Shown here piece by piece: positions 1-8,346 of a stretch of DNA of 47,307 nucleotides. The position numbers were made by a program, and so were the translations under genes. The stretch comes from an uncultured Eubacteriales bacterium (lineage in GTDB: Bacteria; Bacillota; Clostridia; Oscillospirales; Oscillospiraceae), in the NCBI GenBank assembly GCA_900546515.1, contig URDG01000022.1, forward strand, positions 1 to 47,307, written 5' to 3'. Within the stretch, counting starts at the first letter, position 1. Each line of letters begins with the position of its first letter. The notes below the pieces were generated by a model that did not search any database, was not told the origin of the DNA, and saw only the letters and a list, made by a program, of their open reading frames with translations.

Positions 1-213
1 AGGATATTTGTCGAGCACCGTCTCGATGGGCTTGCAGCTGAAATCCGGCTTTTCAGAATGCACATCGGTAACCATGGCAATATACTTCTTACTCTTGCCC
101 AATGGAACGAGGACGCGCATATTAGGCACAACCTTCTCTTCCATCCCTTCGGGGACAGAATAAGTAAAGGTGCCGTCAAGCGGAAGAGGCAATATCACAT
201 CTACATATCTCAT
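1..213 (-). CDS. priA: Primosomal protein N' (PriA helicase), N-terminal fragment
   Basis: The minus strand reads 71 codons from an ATG at 213 to the window edge, starting MRYVDVILPLPLDGTFTYSV and continuing with VPNMRVLVPLGKSKKYIAMV. This is the characteristic start of PriA: the 3'-DNA-end-binding domain that recognises stalled forks before the helicase core. PriA reloads the replicative helicase at collapsed forks. Only the first tenth of the protein is present; the rest lies beyond the left edge. The wording of the motif and the neighbours (GldN, a beta-barrel protein) fit Bacteroidales. The reading frame is open throughout, and no other reading of this stretch is convincing. Confidence 0.85.
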   Translation of the reverse strand, partial: MRYVDVILPLPLDGTFTYSVPEGMEEKVVPNMRVLVPLGKSKKYIAMVTDVHSEKPDFSCKPIETVLDKYP

Positions 214-301
214 TGTTTCTATCTTCTAATTCTTCAGAATGTTTATCACATGAAACAGCTATCCAACTATTCTTTCCAAACATTCGTTCTGCAAAGATAG
301 C

Positions 302-340
302 AAAAAAAAAGCAGATACCCATCATCAGGTACCTGCTTTT
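302..340 (-). terminator. Rho-independent terminator after the beta-barrel gene
   Basis: An inverted repeat with arms AAAGCAGATACC (308-319) and GGTACCTGCTTT (328-339), 11 of 12 positions pairing, has a run of A at 302-310 that becomes the U-tract on the minus strand. It lies 46 nt past the stop of the minus-strand gene ending at 386. Confidence 0.75.
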
Positions 341-385
341 ATATATTTTAATGTATCTACTCGAATAGATACAAGCTACAGTAGC

Positions 386-1012
386 TTAGAACCAGTAGCC
401 GAGTGCAATCTGCCAAGAGTTGTTACGGCTCTTGTCAGCTTTTGTAACAGCATCAAAAGCCTTGGAGAAGCTAGCATCAGCCGACTTGCCGCAAGCGATA
501 TTGTAGTTGGCTGATATCTGAAGATGGTTCAGCAAGGTTACACCAGCACCTACGTTGACGCTGAAGTTTGACTTCTTCAAAGAGTAGTTGCCCACCTTTT
601 CCAAATCAAAGTTCTTGTCACCCACATTGAAGCCCCACTGTGGACCAGCAAAAAGAAAAACGTTAGCCAGGCTGCTCAAGCCAAAGCCGTAACGTACGTT
701 GACAGGTATATTGATAGACTGCTGCTTCACATTAGTCTTTCCAAATTCATCATCAATATTATACTTAACGTCAGCCTCTTTCTGGTCGTACAAAGCTGCA
801 GCATCGAAGCTCAAGCCTACGATAGGTACAGTAACCTTCACCATAGGACCAACAAAGAAACCAGTCTTGTTGGAAGCATCAAATACATCCTCGCTGAAAG
901 ACATGCTTGTCACGTTCAAACCGCCCTTCAAACCGAACTTAATCTGTGCGTTTGCGCTAGTAGCATACATCATTGCAGCCACCATGAATACAAGTGATAA
1001 AATCTTCTTCAT
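386..1012 (-). CDS. Outer-membrane beta-barrel protein (porin family / PorT-like)
   Basis: A 208-residue protein with a signal peptide: lysines at 2-3, a hydrophobic core and an ATSANAQ cleavage region near residue 22. After it come alternating amphipathic strands rich in Gly, Asn, Phe and Tyr, with GLKGGLNVTS at the start of the mature protein and a C-terminal strand ending in GYWF. The terminal phenylalanine is typical of BAM-inserted barrels. The size suggests an eight-stranded barrel of the kind annotated outer membrane protein beta-barrel domain in Bacteroidetes. The substrate or partner cannot be told. It lies downstream of gldN in the same orientation, about 100 nt away, and is followed by a terminator. 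Its low GC matches the left segment and not the rest of the window. Confidence 0.8.
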   Translation of the reverse strand: MKKILSLVFMVAAMMYATSANAQIKFGLKGGLNVTSMSFSEDVFDASNKTGFFVGPMVKVTVPIVGLSFDAAALYDQKEADVKYNIDDEFGKTNVKQQSINIPVNVRYGFGLSSLANVFLFAGPQWGFNVGDKNFDLEKVGNYSLKKSNFSVNVGAGVTLLNHLQISANYNIACGKSADASFSKAFDAVTKADKSRNNSWQIALGYWF

Positions 1013-1108
1013 TTTCTTACCTTTTTTAATTGTTACTAATTCAATATGTTCACACTATATGTTGAAAACAACATCTCTTTTACTTAATGGCGTTCTCTCC
1101 TCAACATC

Positions 1109-1805
1109 TTAATGGCGCTCTCTTCTCACCGTGACTCTAGCCGAACCGCTGGCAGAAGAGGTTCTGTTTTTAGCCTGCTTTGACTTGACACGGGAAACCT
1201 TGCCGGTGTTGGCAGATGCGCCACGCAATCCTGTGCTTCGGCGATTCTTCCTTACACTTCCCTTTACATCCTTTGCTGCATTGGCAATGCTGTCCAGTGA
1301 ATCCTTTCGTGCCTGATTACCCCAGATATTCTTCTCAAAGGCAACCAGTTCAGCCTCGATGCGTTTCTGCTCCTTTGCCATGGCAGAATCCGTGGTACAG
1401 TATTGAGAAAGGGTTTGTCCCAACAGATTGTTGGTCTTGTAAATCTTACCCTTATATTGATTTCTGGCAAAGTAATCATCAATGCTCATCACCACGGCAT
1501 TGTTCAGATTGCTAGTCATCACCTGCTGGCGGGTAAGATAAGGAGCCAGATCATCATACTTCACCCAGAAGAGGGGATACTTGGTTCCACCGTCTCCAAA
1601 ATCATCCTCACGGGTCATGATAGGGCAAAGCGCCAACACCTTGGTATGGAAGGTAGCAGAACGCTGGTCGAAGAAACTGCTCTCCTTGATATAATACGAT
1701 TTCACCTCACGCGAAGGAATATCGCTGTTGTCTAACTTGATTCTACCATTTGCCTGCTTCTCATAGTAGATATGATAGTTATCCAGGAAAGACTTCGGAT
1801 CCACC
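1109..1805 (-). CDS. gldN: GldN/PorN, gliding motility / type IX secretion protein, 5'-truncated
   Basis: Reading the minus strand towards 1109, the last ~230 residues include SFLDNYHIYYEK, DIPSREVKSYYIKESSFFD, LALCPIMTREDDFGDGGTKY, PLFWVKYDDLAPYL, MTSNLNNA and IYKTNNLLGQTLSQY. This series is characteristic of GldN/PorN, which with GldK forms the periplasmic ring of the Bacteroidetes type IX secretion system. The tail is a Lys/Arg/Ser/Thr-rich extension that looks unstructured. The N-terminal part of GldN is missing: the frame stays open to 2644, but upstream of about 1805 it only mirrors the recG coding strand and has no GldN character. So the gene is cut by the contig junction and not by a natural stop. 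gldN is normally the last gene of gldKLMN; the upstream genes are absent here. Confidence 0.85.
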
Positions 1806-1811
1806 CGGTCG
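1799..1811. other. Chimeric junction between a Bacteroidales and a Clostridia sequence
   Basis: GldN-like protein reads on the minus strand down to about 1801-1808. RecG-like protein on the plus strand begins with VGSGKT at 1808, preceded by H-P where RecG has G-D. GC content, codon use and inferred taxonomy all change within about ten bases, and both genes lose their 5' parts here. There is no transposon end, integrase or tRNA at the point. Misassembly is the simplest explanation. Confidence 0.85.
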
Positions 1812-3004
1812 GCAGCGGCAAAACTCTCGTGGCCGCCGCGCTTATCTGGCAGACGTATAAAAACGGATATATGAGCGCTTTTATGGCGCCCACCGAGATA
1901 TTGGCAGATCAGCATTATGTAAACTTGTCTGCCCTGCTCTTCCCGTTCGGACTCAGGGTCGCCAAGCTCACAGGCGCAATGACGGCAAAAGAAAAGCGCG
2001 CCGTCAAGGCAGCGCTCGCCGCAGGCGAGATAGACCTGATAGTCGGCACGCATGCGCTCTTCAGTGCCGACGTTGAATACAGCCGCCTCGCGCTGGTCGT
2101 GACGGATGAGCAGCACCGCTTCGGCGTGGCGCAGCGCTCCGCGCTCATCTCCAAGGGCGCGCGGCCGCATGTGCTCGTCATGTCCGCGACGCCTATACCG
2201 CGCACGCTCGCACTCATTATTTACGGCGACCTCGACGTGTCCGTTATAGATGAGCTGCCGCCCGGGCGGCAGAAGGTGGACACCTCCGCGGTAGACGAGA
2301 GCTACCGCGCACGGCTGAACGGCTTTATCCGCCGGCTCACCGGCGAGGGCCGTCAGGTGTTTGTCGTGTGTCCGATGGTCGAGGAAAACGACGAGCTGCC
2401 CGTGAAGCTCAAATCCGCACAGGAGCATGCAAAGGAGCTCGCTGCGGTCTTCCCGGATCTGCGCGTCGGCTGCGTGCATGGCCGGATGAAGGCAAAAGAT
2501 AAGGACGCCGTGATGGGCGCGTTTTCCGCCGGTGAGCTGGACATCCTCGTTGCGACGACTGTGATCGAGGTCGGCGTAGACGTGCCGAACGCGGCGCTGA
2601 TGATAATCGAAAACGCCGAACGCTTCGGCCTGAGCCAGCTGCATCAGCTGCGCGGGCGCGTTGGGCGCGGCAGCTACAAGAGCTACTGCGTGATGGTGTC
2701 CGACGCCGGCGGCGATGAGGTCCGGGCGCGGCTGAAAATTATGACGCAGACAAACGACGGCTTTAAAATCTCCGAGGAGGATCTGCGTCTGCGCGGCCCC
2801 GGAGACTTTTTCGGCTCACGCCAGCACGGCCTTCCGGAGATGCACGTCGCCGACCTCGGCGCTGACGCAAATGTGCTGAAAAAGGCGCAGGAGGAGGCCT
2901 CGCGCGTCCTCGCTTCCGATCCGGCGCTTGCGTCTGCGGAAAACGCGGCGCTGAAAGCGCGTATCGACAGGCTGTTCAGCCTGAACGCTGACAGCTTCAA
3001 CTGA
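1808..3004 (+). CDS. recG: ATP-dependent DNA helicase RecG, N-terminally truncated
   Basis: About 398 residues of the RecG helicase core, from the Walker A segment to the C-terminus. Visible motifs in order are VGSGKT (motif I), FMAPTEILADQHY (Ia), GTHALF, VTDEQHRFG (the DEQH-type Walker B of RecG), MSATPIPRTL (III), ATTVIEVGVDVPNA (V) and QLRGRVGRG (VI), then the LKIMTQTNDGF.ISEEDLRLRGPGDFFG tail with the TRG-type region. RecG reverses stalled forks and processes Holliday-junction intermediates. The N-terminal wedge domain, roughly 270 residues, is missing because the contig junction lies just before the P-loop. An in-frame ATG at 1772 falls in the foreign segment and is not a real start. 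Confidence 0.93.
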   Translation, partial: VGSGKTLVAAALIWQTYKNGYMSAFMAPTEILADQHYVNLSALLFPFGLRVAKLTGAMTAKEKRAVKAALAAGEIDLIVGTHALFSADVEYSRLALVVTDEQHRFGVAQRSALISKGARPHVLVMSATPIPRTLALIIYGDLDVSVIDELPPGRQKVDTSAVDESYRARLNGFIRRLTGEGRQVFVVCPMVEENDELPVKLKSAQEHAKELAAVFPDLRVGCVHGRMKAKDKDAVMGAFSAGELDILVATTVIEVGVDVPNAALMIIENAERFGLSQLHQLRGRVGRGSYKSYCVMVSDAGGDEVRARLKIMTQTNDGFKISEEDLRLRGPGDFFGSRQHGLPEMHVADLGADANVLKKAQEEASRVLASDPALASAENAALKARIDRLFSLNADSFN

Positions 3005-3035
3005 GATATTCCTCCCGTTTTTTCTTTCTCAAATG

Positions 3036-3064
3036 TTGCAGCCCACTGTCCGGGAGTGTATAAT
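3036..3064 (+). promoter_or_regulatory. Sigma-A-type promoter for the dehydrogenase gene
   Basis: TTGCAG (3036-3041), a 17-nt spacer and TATAAT (3059-3064). The start codon at 3099 follows about 35 nt downstream, with a GGAGG ribosome site. Confidence 0.7.
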
Positions 3065-3098
3065 AAACCACAATATAACTACTTCGGAGGAAAATATA

Positions 3099-3860
3099 AT
3101 GAAGATCGCCGTAATAACCGGAGCGTCTGCCGGTATAGGCCGGGAATTTGTATACGCCGTTGACCGGGAATCGGATTTTGACGAAATCTGGGTCATTGCC
3201 CGGCGCAAGGAGCGGCTTGAAGAGCTGCAGGTGAAATGCAGAAACTTTATCCGGCCGGTAAGTCTTGATCTTTCCGATCTTGACAGCATAGACGAATATA
3301 AGGCCATGCTTGAAAAGGAGCAGCCTGAGATCGCGCTGCTAGTGAATGCGGCGGGCTGCGGCGTATTCGGCCCGTTTGAGGAAAAGGATCTAAAAAAGCT
3401 GCTGGGCAGCGCACAGCTCAACTCGCTCGCGCTCACGGCAATGTGCCATGTGAGCCTGCCGTATATGCACTCCGGCAGCAGCATTATCAATATGGGTTCC
3501 AACTCCGCGTGGCAGCCCGTTCCGTATCAGGCAGTGTACGGCGCAAGCAAGAGCTATGTTCTCAGCCTTTCAAGGGCGATAGGCCGTGAGCTGCGCCCGC
3601 GGGGCATCCATGTGATGTGCGTCTGCCCCGGCTGGATAAAAACCGAGTTTCAGCAGGTCGCCCATCACGATGAGTATATCCGCTATGTCGACAAATGGTA
3701 TGGCCCGGACGAGGTCGCCGCTCAGGCGATGAAAGATCTGAAAAAGAAAAAGACCGTATCCATTCTGGGGCATCCGGTGCGCAGGCAGGTCCGTCTCGTC
3801 AAGCTCCTGCCGGTAGAGCTGGTAATGGACATCTGGTGCCGGCAGCAGGGCATAAAATGA
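3099..3860 (+). CDS. Short-chain dehydrogenase/reductase (SDR family)
   Basis: A 253-residue classical SDR. The NAD(P)-binding glycine motif TGASAGIG is at residues 7-14, followed by an N-A-A-G-C-G segment after strand beta-4 and the catalytic Y147xxxK151 (YGASK), with N-S-N-S upstream in the usual Ser region. The CPGWIKTEF loop after strand beta-6 is typical of reductases. The family reduces ketones, aldehydes or sugar intermediates with NAD(P)H; the substrate cannot be read from the sequence. I chose the ATG at 3099 over an in-frame ATG at 3033 because the strong GGAGG and the promoter at 3036-3064 both point to it and the Rossmann fold starts there. It appears monocistronic, with a terminator after it. 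Confidence 0.85.
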   Translation: MKIAVITGASAGIGREFVYAVDRESDFDEIWVIARRKERLEELQVKCRNFIRPVSLDLSDLDSIDEYKAMLEKEQPEIALLVNAAGCGVFGPFEEKDLKKLLGSAQLNSLALTAMCHVSLPYMHSGSSIINMGSNSAWQPVPYQAVYGASKSYVLSLSRAIGRELRPRGIHVMCVCPGWIKTEFQQVAHHDEYIRYVDKWYGPDEVAAQAMKDLKKKKTVSILGHPVRRQVRLVKLLPVELVMDIWCRQQGIK

Positions 3861-3867
3861 ACAACAT

Positions 3868-3913
3868 GGGGCTGCCGCAGAATGTTTGACCGCATTTTGC
3901 GCAGCCCCTTTCA
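3868..3913 (+). terminator. Rho-independent terminator after the SDR gene
   Basis: GGGGCTGC (3868-3875) pairs with GCAGCCCC (3901-3908), extended inward by GCA/TGC with one bulge, and is followed by TTT. Confidence 0.65.
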
Positions 3914-3966
3914 GATCATATCGGACGGTGCACGCCGCACCGGAGCTTTATTGAAAGGAACACGTC

Positions 3967-5100
3967 ATGCTCAGGATATTCATGACCGGTGACAACCACA
4001 TAGGCCTGAAATACACAAGCCATGAAAAGTCTGCGGAGCTCGCCGCCGCGCGTCTGAACGCTTTTCCCGGAATGGTGGACAGGGCCAACGGCGAAAACTG
4101 CGGTCTTTTTGTCATAACCGGCGATCTATTTGAAAACACATACAGCATACCCAAGCGCGACGTCTCCGCCGTGGCGGATATGCTCTCGGCCTTCAAGGGC
4201 ACTGTCGCGGTGCTCCCCGGAAACCACGACTACTATGACCGGGACGTCAAGGTCTGGCAGTATTTCAAAGATGCGATCTCGAAAAAGGACAATATTCTTC
4301 TGCTCTCGGAGTACAGGCCGTACACGCTTGATATAAACGGCGAGACCGTGGTGCTCTATCCGGCGCTGTGCACCTCGCTGCACTCTGCGCCCGGCGAAAA
4401 CAATCTCGGCTGGATCAAGGCCGAGCCTATGCCGCAGGACGGGACATACCGCCTCGGCGTAGCGCACGGCGCCGTCGAGGGCGAGACCATAGATTCAGAG
4501 GGCGCATATTTTCTCATGTCGCGCGGCGAGCTTGAGAGCATCCCGGTGGACGCATGGCTCATCGGACATACTCATGTCCCCTTTCCGCGCGATCTCGCGG
4601 AGGACCGCTTCACCAGGACCGGACGGATATTCAATGCCGGAACGCACGTGCAGACAGACGTCTCCTGCAATACCGAGGGCTGCTGCTTTATAATAGAAAT
4701 TGGCCCGGACAAGACCGTGAGCGCAAAAAAGTTCCGTTCCGGCACAGTGTTCTTCAGCCGGAAACACATCGCCGCCGGCGCTTCGGGCCTTGCCGGCGCG
4801 CTGTCGGCAGAACTATCCGCCTTGCCGGACAACAGCTCCGTCGACCTCATACTGAGCGGCGCCGTTTCTGCCGGAGAATATGCCTCGCGCCGTGATATTA
4901 TCGAAAACGCGCTCTCACGGTTCATTGAGGGTACATACGACGATACCCGTCTCAGCAAGCTCATAACGCGCAGACTTATAGACGCGGAGTTCCCGGAGAC
5001 GTCATTCTCGGCGCAGCTTCTGTACAGCCTGCTGGACGAGCCGAAGGAGGCGCAGCTGGTCTACGAGCTGCTCTGCGGGCTGAAGGAGGGCGGCAAATGA
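3967..5100 (+). CDS. DNA repair metallophosphoesterase (SbcD/Mre11-YhaO family)
   Basis: A 377-residue calcineurin-like phosphoesterase with the full metal-site series: GDNHIG near residues 8-13, ITGDLFE near 48, the GNHDYYDRD motif near 86-94, VAHGAVEG and GHTHVPF near 200. A C-terminal capping region of about 130 residues follows. Mre11/SbcD-type proteins are Mn-dependent exo/endonucleases that trim DNA ends in complex with an SMC-like ATPase. The next gene overlaps by 4 nt (ATGA) and encodes exactly such an ATPase, so the two almost certainly form one complex. The pair resembles Bacillus yhaO-yhaN as much as sbcDC, because the partner is shorter than a typical SbcC. The start at 3967 has a GAAAGGA ribosome site. 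Confidence 0.85.
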   Translation: MLRIFMTGDNHIGLKYTSHEKSAELAAARLNAFPGMVDRANGENCGLFVITGDLFENTYSIPKRDVSAVADMLSAFKGTVAVLPGNHDYYDRDVKVWQYFKDAISKKDNILLLSEYRPYTLDINGETVVLYPALCTSLHSAPGENNLGWIKAEPMPQDGTYRLGVAHGAVEGETIDSEGAYFLMSRGELESIPVDAWLIGHTHVPFPRDLAEDRFTRTGRIFNAGTHVQTDVSCNTEGCCFIIEIGPDKTVSAKKFRSGTVFFSRKHIAAGASGLAGALSAELSALPDNSSVDLILSGAVSAGEYASRRDIIENALSRFIEGTYDDTRLSKLITRRLIDAEFPETSFSAQLLYSLLDEPKEAQLVYELLCGLKEGGK

Positions 5101-7484
5101 AAATAACCGGTATATCCTGCGAACAGTTCGCCGGTATCAGAGATAAAAATATCACTCTCGCAGACGGACTGAACGTTATCTGCGGGAAAAATGAGAGCGG
5201 TAAAAGCACGCTCGTTAATCTCATATCGCGCACACTCTTTCAGAATGCCCGTCTCGACGGGCGCAGCGACAAAGATTTTATAAACGGCTTCTTTCCGAGC
5301 AGGAAGAGAGGGAGCAGCATCAGCGGCGATTTTGCCGACGGCCGTCTGCGCATCGAGACCGAAAACGGCACGTACATTCTCAGCAAGGAATGGGGCGCAG
5401 AGCCGTCATGCAAGCTGTCCACACCCGACGGCGTAATACGCGACGCGCGGCAGATAGCCGGGATACTTCGTGATATTCTCATCTACGGCGAGGGCGTATA
5501 CACCGACATGCTGCTGACCACACAGAAAAACAGCGGCCCGACTTTGCAGGCGCTGCTGGACGCTTCGCAGAAAACCGACGCAAAACAGGAGCTGACCGCC
5601 GCCGTGACGATGGCCTTTGCGGAAAGCGGCGGCATATCCGTCGACGCGATCGGTCAGGCCATAGACGATAAAATAAAGGAGCTCTCCGGGCAGCACTGGG
5701 ACAGCGAACGCAGCCTGCCCGTCCGCAAGGCCGGAGGTGGCCGCTGGTCCTCGGGACTCGGCGAAGTGCTGAAGGCATACTACGCGCTCGACGACGCGCA
5801 GAGTGTACTTGACAACATTGCAAAATACGAAGCTGCGGCGGACAGAGCGGCGGCAGATTATGCTCTGCGCGACAGCGAGGCGCGCGAAGCCGAGGAAGCT
5901 TTCAACCGGTTCAGCGCATTCGCCGGAAAGCTGACTGCGCAGAGCGAACGCAGGAAGGCCGCCGTCAGGCTGCGCGCGGACATTGCAAAATACAACGATA
6001 TTCTTGCAAAGTGGCCCTCGCTTGAGGACAGGCTTGCAAAGGCCAAGCTTCTGCGCGATGAAAAGGCGGCGCGGGAGCTCATAGACAAATATCTGGCCGC
6101 GAAGAAGCTCTCCGACGAGCTTGCTGTGCTGGACAAGGCCGCTGCGGAAGCTCCATGCCCGTCGGCCGCGGAAATATCCGGCGTCAGGCAGGCGCAAGCC
6201 CGGATTGCCGCTCTTGAAAACAGACTATGCGGAATAAATCTGAACGCCGCCGTCACCATGCTGGGCGGACACACCGTCGAGCTGCGCTCTCTCCGTACCG
6301 GGGAACCGGTGGATATAATCAGCGGCAGCGCTGTCATAACGGAGGCTGTCAGCATTGAAGTACCGGGCGTAATGACGCTGCGCCTGTCCCCCGCCAATGT
6401 GGACGTTGCCGCCGTAAAGGCGCAGCTTGACGAAGCAAAAGAAGCCGCCGAGGCTGTGCTCAGCCGCTACGGCGCTGCCGGCTGCGGCGAACTTGAAGCT
6501 CTCTCAGGCAAGGCGTCCGAACTGAAAAGAAACGCGGACAACGTGCGCGTCCGCCTCGACATGCTTCTTGGCGGCGAGAGCTTCGCGGAGCTTGAAGCGG
6601 CCGTCCGCCGCATAGGGATCGCTGCGCGCTCTGCGGACGAGATAGCAAAAGATATTTTCGCTGTCTGCGGCAATGCGGACGCTGCGGGCTTCATCGCCTC
6701 CGGGACAGCTGTCACCGGCGGCTATGCCGCAGACTACGGAAGCATCGGCCTGTTGAAAACGAAAGCCGCCGAAGCCGCGGACGAGCTTGCGCGCGTCTCT
6801 GCATCCATTGAAGAGTCTGGCAGCATACCGGCCGAATTTGCATCCATCGCCGACCCTGAGGCTCATCTTGCAGCGCTCAGGCGCGGGCTTGATGCGAAGC
6901 GACGGCTGCGCGAGGATGCGCTGACAGGCAAGGTCAGCGCAGCGAGTATGCTTGAATCCTACAGGGACTCCCTCAGCGGCGATCCCGCCGGTGAGTTTGA
7001 GAAGGCAAAGCAGCGGTTTGACGCACAGAGAGAGCTGCTCGGCCACTGGCTTCATATCCGCGAGATATTTCAGGCTCAGCGCGCCGCTCTCTCCCAGAGT
7101 CCCATGCATGATATTTCAGAGCGCTTCGCGCACTATCTCGGACTCATATCCGGCGGCAGGGTGTCATCGGAATTTCCGGACGAGAACAAGCTCGCCATGC
7201 AGATCTACAGCAACGACAGGCTGCTGGATTACGGCAAATTGTCCGAGGGCACGAAGGAAACCGTCTCCCTCGCTTTCCGGCTGGCCGCGCTCGACCATCT
7301 TTTCCCTGACGGCGGCGGTGTGGCCGTGTTTGACGATCCGTTCACCGATATGGACGACGAGCGCGCCGCCCGCTCATGCGCGCTTATAAAGGAATTTGCC
7401 TCGCGCCATCAGGTGATATTCCTCACCTGCCGCGAAGAATATCTCGGCGCACTCGGCGGGAACTCCATATACATGGACAGCTGA
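5097..7484 (+). CDS. SMC-like AAA ATPase (YhaN / SbcC-Rad50 type)
   Basis: A 795-residue ATPase with an N-terminal Walker A, CGKNESGKS, at about residues 29-37. A long Ala/Glu/Arg-rich middle region (about 190-640) looks like broken coiled coils. The C-terminal half-site has the ABC signature-like KLSEGTKETVSLAFRLA and Walker B VAVFDDPFTDMDDERA near residue 745. This head-coil-head layout is that of Rad50/SbcC/RecN relatives. At 795 residues with no visible CxxC zinc hook in the centre, it fits the YhaN (AAA_27) branch better than classical SbcC. It is translationally coupled to the phosphoesterase upstream and followed by a strong terminator, so the operon has two genes. The likely role is processing DNA ends or hairpins. 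Confidence 0.82.
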   Translation: MKITGISCEQFAGIRDKNITLADGLNVICGKNESGKSTLVNLISRTLFQNARLDGRSDKDFINGFFPSRKRGSSISGDFADGRLRIETENGTYILSKEWGAEPSCKLSTPDGVIRDARQIAGILRDILIYGEGVYTDMLLTTQKNSGPTLQALLDASQKTDAKQELTAAVTMAFAESGGISVDAIGQAIDDKIKELSGQHWDSERSLPVRKAGGGRWSSGLGEVLKAYYALDDAQSVLDNIAKYEAAADRAAADYALRDSEAREAEEAFNRFSAFAGKLTAQSERRKAAVRLRADIAKYNDILAKWPSLEDRLAKAKLLRDEKAARELIDKYLAAKKLSDELAVLDKAAAEAPCPSAAEISGVRQAQARIAALENRLCGINLNAAVTMLGGHTVELRSLRTGEPVDIISGSAVITEAVSIEVPGVMTLRLSPANVDVAAVKAQLDEAKEAAEAVLSRYGAAGCGELEALSGKASELKRNADNVRVRLDMLLGGESFAELEAAVRRIGIAARSADEIAKDIFAVCGNADAAGFIASGTAVTGGYAADYGSIGLLKTKAAEAADELARVSASIEESGSIPAEFASIADPEAHLAALRRGLDAKRRLREDALTGKVSAASMLESYRDSLSGDPAGEFEKAKQRFDAQRELLGHWLHIREIFQAQRAALSQSPMHDISERFAHYLGLISGGRVSSEFPDENKLAMQIYSNDRLLDYGKLSEGTKETVSLAFRLAALDHLFPDGGGVAVFDDPFTDMDDERAARSCALIKEFASRHQVIFLTCREEYLGALGGNSIYMDS

Positions 7485-7490
7485 ATATTG

Positions 7491-7529
7491 AAAAGCGCCT
7501 GCATCCAGCTGCGGATGCAGGCGCTTTTT
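7491..7529. terminator. Strong bidirectional rho-independent terminator
   Basis: AAAGCGCCTGCATCC and GGATGCAGGCGCTTT form a near-perfect 15-bp stem with a short loop, flanked by A and T runs. It lies between the convergent genes ending at 7484 (plus) and 7544 (minus) and can serve both. Confidence 0.9.
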
Positions 7530-7543
7530 CATATTATCCGTAT

Positions 7544-8251
7544 TCATATCCCGCCGTTGGCAAAGGTATCCCAGCTGCGGTGCATATAGGTTTCAAGCGC
7601 GACAGGCTCGCCGGTATACTTTGCATCCCTGCCATCGGCAAGAAACTCCTCAAGGTACTGCCGCCGTCCCGTGGTGTACACAACGGGGATACCGGACATA
7701 TCTGACGCCTCGCGGATAACATCATACCCGCGGCGCAGATCGTCCGCACTGGCAAAATTCAGCAGATTGGAGTTGTTCACAAAGCCCGTGACCGTCTGCC
7801 GTGCAAAGCCCTCCATATCGCCCTTGAGCTTGATGATCTTCTCCGCCGTCTCCGACATCGGACGGAAAACGTTGACTATATCATATACCTCAAGCTGTCC
7901 CGGTTCGAGCGCCGCGAAATCCTGATGATAACGCGCAAGGGACATAGCGCCCGCAGGGTCGCCGCCGACATCGAAAATCACCAGATCCCAATCCTGCGCG
8001 AAGGCCGACGCCACTGCGGCGGACACACTCGTCTGCGTCACGCCCTGACCGGCAAAGGTCGGCGAGACGACATCAATATGCTTTTCCTCCAGCAGCTTCA
8101 CATGATCGGACATACGGAAATAGTCGTTTATTTTGTCGAGATCAACGACCTGTGTGCGCTTCCCTCCGGCGGCAGCCCGAACCGCGAGGTTCATCGCTAT
8201 CTCTGTCTTGCCGGAGCCGTAGTTTCCGATAAGAATTATGATCTTCTTCAT
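7544..8251 (-). CDS. P-loop NTPase of the MinD/ParA/CobQ-like group
   Basis: A 235-residue protein that opens with MKKIIILIGNYGSGKTEIA, giving a Walker A GNYGSGKT at residues 9-16. Further on, a VVDLDKINDYFR segment resembles the switch I region and VIFDVGGDPAGA a Walker B/DxxG-like turn. Deviant ParA-type lysine is not present, so this is not a standard ParA. The fold suggests a cytosolic ATPase or GTPase that couples nucleotide hydrolysis to a partner, but no partner is encoded beside it. The start at 8251 is set by GGAGG and by the promoter at 8279-8307; an earlier in-frame start at 8335 would precede that promoter. It is transcribed alone, convergent with the YhaN-like gene. Confidence 0.7.
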   Translation of the reverse strand: MKKIIILIGNYGSGKTEIAMNLAVRAAAGGKRTQVVDLDKINDYFRMSDHVKLLEEKHIDVVSPTFAGQGVTQTSVSAAVASAFAQDWDLVIFDVGGDPAGAMSLARYHQDFAALEPGQLEVYDIVNVFRPMSETAEKIIKLKGDMEGFARQTVTGFVNNSNLLNFASADDLRRGYDVIREASDMSGIPVVYTTGRRQYLEEFLADGRDAKYTGEPVALETYMHRSWDTFANGGI

Positions 8252-8278
8252 GGCCTTATCCTCCGTCCGTTTTTTATT

Positions 8279-8307
8279 ATTATAATTCTTCCGGCACAAT
8301 AAGTCCA
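8279..8307 (-). promoter_or_regulatory. Promoter of the P-loop NTPase gene
   Basis: On the minus strand, TGGACT (8302-8307), a 17-nt spacer and TATAAT (8279-8284). The start codon is about 28 nt further on. Confidence 0.65.
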
Positions 8308-8346
8308 CCAGAAAAGCCATTTTTTGACGCTGCACGTCGGCGCCGG

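Noticed and set aside
1806..2644. Extension of the gldN reading frame on the minus strand to give a 511-residue protein
   Set aside because: Beyond about 1805 the frame only mirrors recG, has no GldN similarity and crosses the chimeric junction.
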